Both the position numbers and the translations under genes were made by a program. This document shows, piece after piece, positions 62,808 through 64,000 of a DNA stretch of 64,000 nucleotides. The stretch lies in assembly GCF_007994985.1 (NCBI RefSeq), contig NZ_VOQF01000001.1, forward strand, positions 248,001 through 312,000. Reading direction: 5' to 3'. The notes below the pieces were generated by a model. It did no database searches and was not told the DNA's origin. It worked only from the letters and a program-made list of their open reading frames with translations. Source of the DNA: Metabacillus litoralis. GTDB lineage: Bacteria; Bacillota; Bacilli; Bacillales; Bacillaceae. The first letter of the stretch is position 1, and each line of letters opens with the position of its first letter.

Positions 62808-62880
62808 TAGTGGAATGGAGCGAAAGACACTTGACTCCTGCGGGCGCAGAGGAAAGGTCGAGACCTCGCAGGCGTAGCTT
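62808..62880. repeat. dispersed/tandem repeat copy C (truncated at the regulator gene)
   Basis: Identical to copy B over TAGTGGAATGGAGCG..CTCCTGCGGGCGCAGAGGAA..GCAGGCGTAGCT except for one base (GCGAAAG for GCGGAAG), then breaks off 12 bases before the stop codon of the response regulator. Confidence 0.85.
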
Positions 62881-62892
62881 ATTGTCCTAGTC

Positions 62893-63606
62893 TCATTTGA
62901 TCTTATTTCTATATTCCATTAACACATCATCATTACCTTCATAAGTGTAATGATATACAGGTCTGCCAATTCCATACATTAACGTTTCTCTTAAAAAACC
63001 AATTTCTGATAAAAATAATAAATACTTTCGAACAGAAACTCGAGATATATTCGTGTACTCTGCAACATCATCAGTAGAAAATGAGATTAATTTTTTAGAT
63101 GTATCAACAATTACATTCAATGTACTTAGTGTTAATCCTTTTGGTAAAGAACGATCTTCTTTTAGTGTCGAGTACTGTGGTTTTAATAATTGATTATCAA
63201 GCATTTGTTGATTTAAAGTATCATTTTTATGAAACAGATCAAATTTTTCTTTATATCTGAGAAGAGCTTGCTTGAACCTCTCAAATTCAAAGGGCTTTAT
63301 TAAATAATCAATCACACCTAATCGTAATGCTGACTGAATTTTATCTACGTCTGAAGCTGCGGTAATTAAGATAACGTCTATGGATAATTCTTTTTCTCTA
63401 ATACTACTAAGCAATTCCAGCCCATTTTGGCCAGGCATATAAACATCCAACAATATTAAGTCAATGCTATCAGATTGCATAACAGTAATAGCTTCTCCCA
63501 CTGTATTGGCGATTTGAACTAAGGAAAAGCCCTCTATCTTACTAAGATATCTCTTGTTAAATTCCGCAACCATCGGATCATCTTCTACAATTAATACGTT
63601 AATCAT
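62893..63606 (-). CDS. CitB/DctR-type response regulator
   Basis: 237 residues. Receiver domain with acidic pocket E8-D9-D10, phospho-Asp D54 ('LILLDVYMPGQNG'), 'VILITAASD' and K104-region 'YLIKPF'. C-terminal HTH 'VAEYTNISRVSVRKYLLFLSEIGFLRE' of the CitT/DctR/MalR type. The ATG overlaps the end of the kinase gene by eight bases, so both are coupled. Expected to activate the C4-dicarboxylate or citrate transporter at 60627. Confidence 0.92.
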   Translation of the reverse strand: MINVLIVEDDPMVAEFNKRYLSKIEGFSLVQIANTVGEAITVMQSDSIDLILLDVYMPGQNGLELLSSIREKELSIDVILITAASDVDKIQSALRLGVIDYLIKPFEFERFKQALLRYKEKFDLFHKNDTLNQQMLDNQLLKPQYSTLKEDRSLPKGLTLSTLNVIVDTSKKLISFSTDDVAEYTNISRVSVRKYLLFLSEIGFLRETLMYGIGRPVYHYTYEGNDDVLMEYRNKIK

Positions 63607-64000
63607 GTTTTTTCACATCTTTCCTTGACACATATTCTACTGCAACCTTAAAGGTTGTTCCCTTTTCACTTGTGATTACGTTAAGTTTTCCATTTAATTT
63701 TTCAATGCTTTGTTTTGTTAAATAAAGTCCAATCCCTCTATTTGTACCTTTTGTTGAAAAACCTTTCTTGAAAATTGAATCCTGGTTCGTTTCTGTGATA
63801 CCAGGCCCTGTATCTGATACTTCTATATGCAACATATCTCCTTCTTCTTTTAGCTTCAATTCTATTTTCTTTTCTTTGCTAGTTGATAGAGCTTCTATTG
63901 CATTATCAATTAAGTTTCCGATAATTGTAATTAACTCTTGGCTACTTTCTATGCTAAGTGGACGAGAAAACTCAGTATCATTAATCACTTTTAATTCTAC
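63599..64000 (-). CDS. CitA/DcuS-type sensor histidine kinase, C-terminal part
   Basis: 134 codons in the window, the rest beyond the right edge. HATPase domain: N-box 'IGNLIDNAIEALSTS', G1 'VSDTGPGI', F-box 'KGFSTKG' and G2 'GIGLYLTKQSIEKLNG'. 'SRPLSIESSQELITIIGNLIDNA' is typical of the CitA/DcuS/MalK group, whose periplasmic PAS domain binds citrate, malate or fumarate; that part is not visible here. Pairs with the response regulator. Confidence 0.9.
   Translation of the reverse strand, partial: VELKVINDTEFSRPLSIESSQELITIIGNLIDNAIEALSTSKEKKIELKLKEEGDMLHIEVSDTGPGITETNQDSIFKKGFSTKGTNRGIGLYLTKQSIEKLNGKLNVITSEKGTTFKVAVEYVSRKDVKKHD

Noticed and set aside
62901-64000. tRNA or rRNA genes anywhere in the window
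   Set aside because: No cloverleaf with TTCGAATC-type T-loop and CCA end, and no rRNA-like sequence was noticed on either strand.

Overview
The window reads as chromosomal DNA of an endospore-forming, low-GC Bacillaceae (Bacillus sensu lato). The grounds are AT-rich DNA with strong AGGAGG-type ribosome binding sites and frequent TTG/GTG starts, a GerA-type germinant receptor operon, Spo0M, a CotC-like coat protein, the lipid II flippase Amj, the paiA/paiB pair, a YfkO-type nitroreductase and a YsnE-type acetyltransferase. No rRNA, tRNA, CRISPR array, intact IS element or prophage was seen. Nearly all genes lie on the minus strand. The plus-strand genes are a 74-aa orphan, a broken zinc-ribbon gene, a GIY-YIG protein, a DUF3231 gene, a second gerB, a SunI-like gene, a STAS protein and the coat-like protein.

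Layout. 0-9 kb: HAD phosphatases, a run of small orphan proteins (DUF3977, DUF3885, CPCC and unknowns) that could be leftover immunity proteins, a frameshifted LprI-type lipoprotein, a nitroreductase, an anchored metalloprotease and a heavily damaged alpha/beta hydrolase. 9-12 kb: small membrane proteins. 12-13 kb: spo0M behind a textbook sigma-W promoter. 13-17.4 kb: tautomerase, GNAT, HIT and a marR-paiA-paiB operon with two matching 18-bp dyads. 17.5-37 kb: mostly single-gene units, many of them GNAT acetyltransferases, lipoproteins and small membrane proteins, with several broken genes. 37-43 kb: germination operon gerA-gerC-gerD-like-gerB with a divergent orphan gerB. 43-50 kb: beta-lactamase-fold hydrolase, a Bacillus-type dispersed repeat and a BcrAB-like ABC exporter. 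50.6-51.2 kb: a 20-bp tandem repeat and a SunI-like immunity protein. 51-59 kb: GNATs, a kinase-fold protein, a second DUF3231 gene divergent from a V4R/STAS protein, and a CotC-like gene. 59-64 kb: organic-acid locus, with an AEC permease, a fumarylacetoacetase-family hydrolase, a 2-hydroxycarboxylate transporter with a sigma-A promoter and a perfect cre match, then three tandem repeats and a CitA/CitB-type two-component pair running off the right edge.

The most striking property is the density of damaged genes. At least seven genes carry frameshifts, nonsense codons or truncations, and four more have a good ribosome binding site facing ATA, ATT or ATC where an ATG is expected. This is either real decay of an accessory region or residual assembly error, and the two can be separated by read-level checks. 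The best candidates for new biology are the ABC exporter plus SunI-like locus with the 20-bp repeat, the DUF3231/STAS divergent pair, and the possible orphan immunity cluster at 1.4-7.5 kb.
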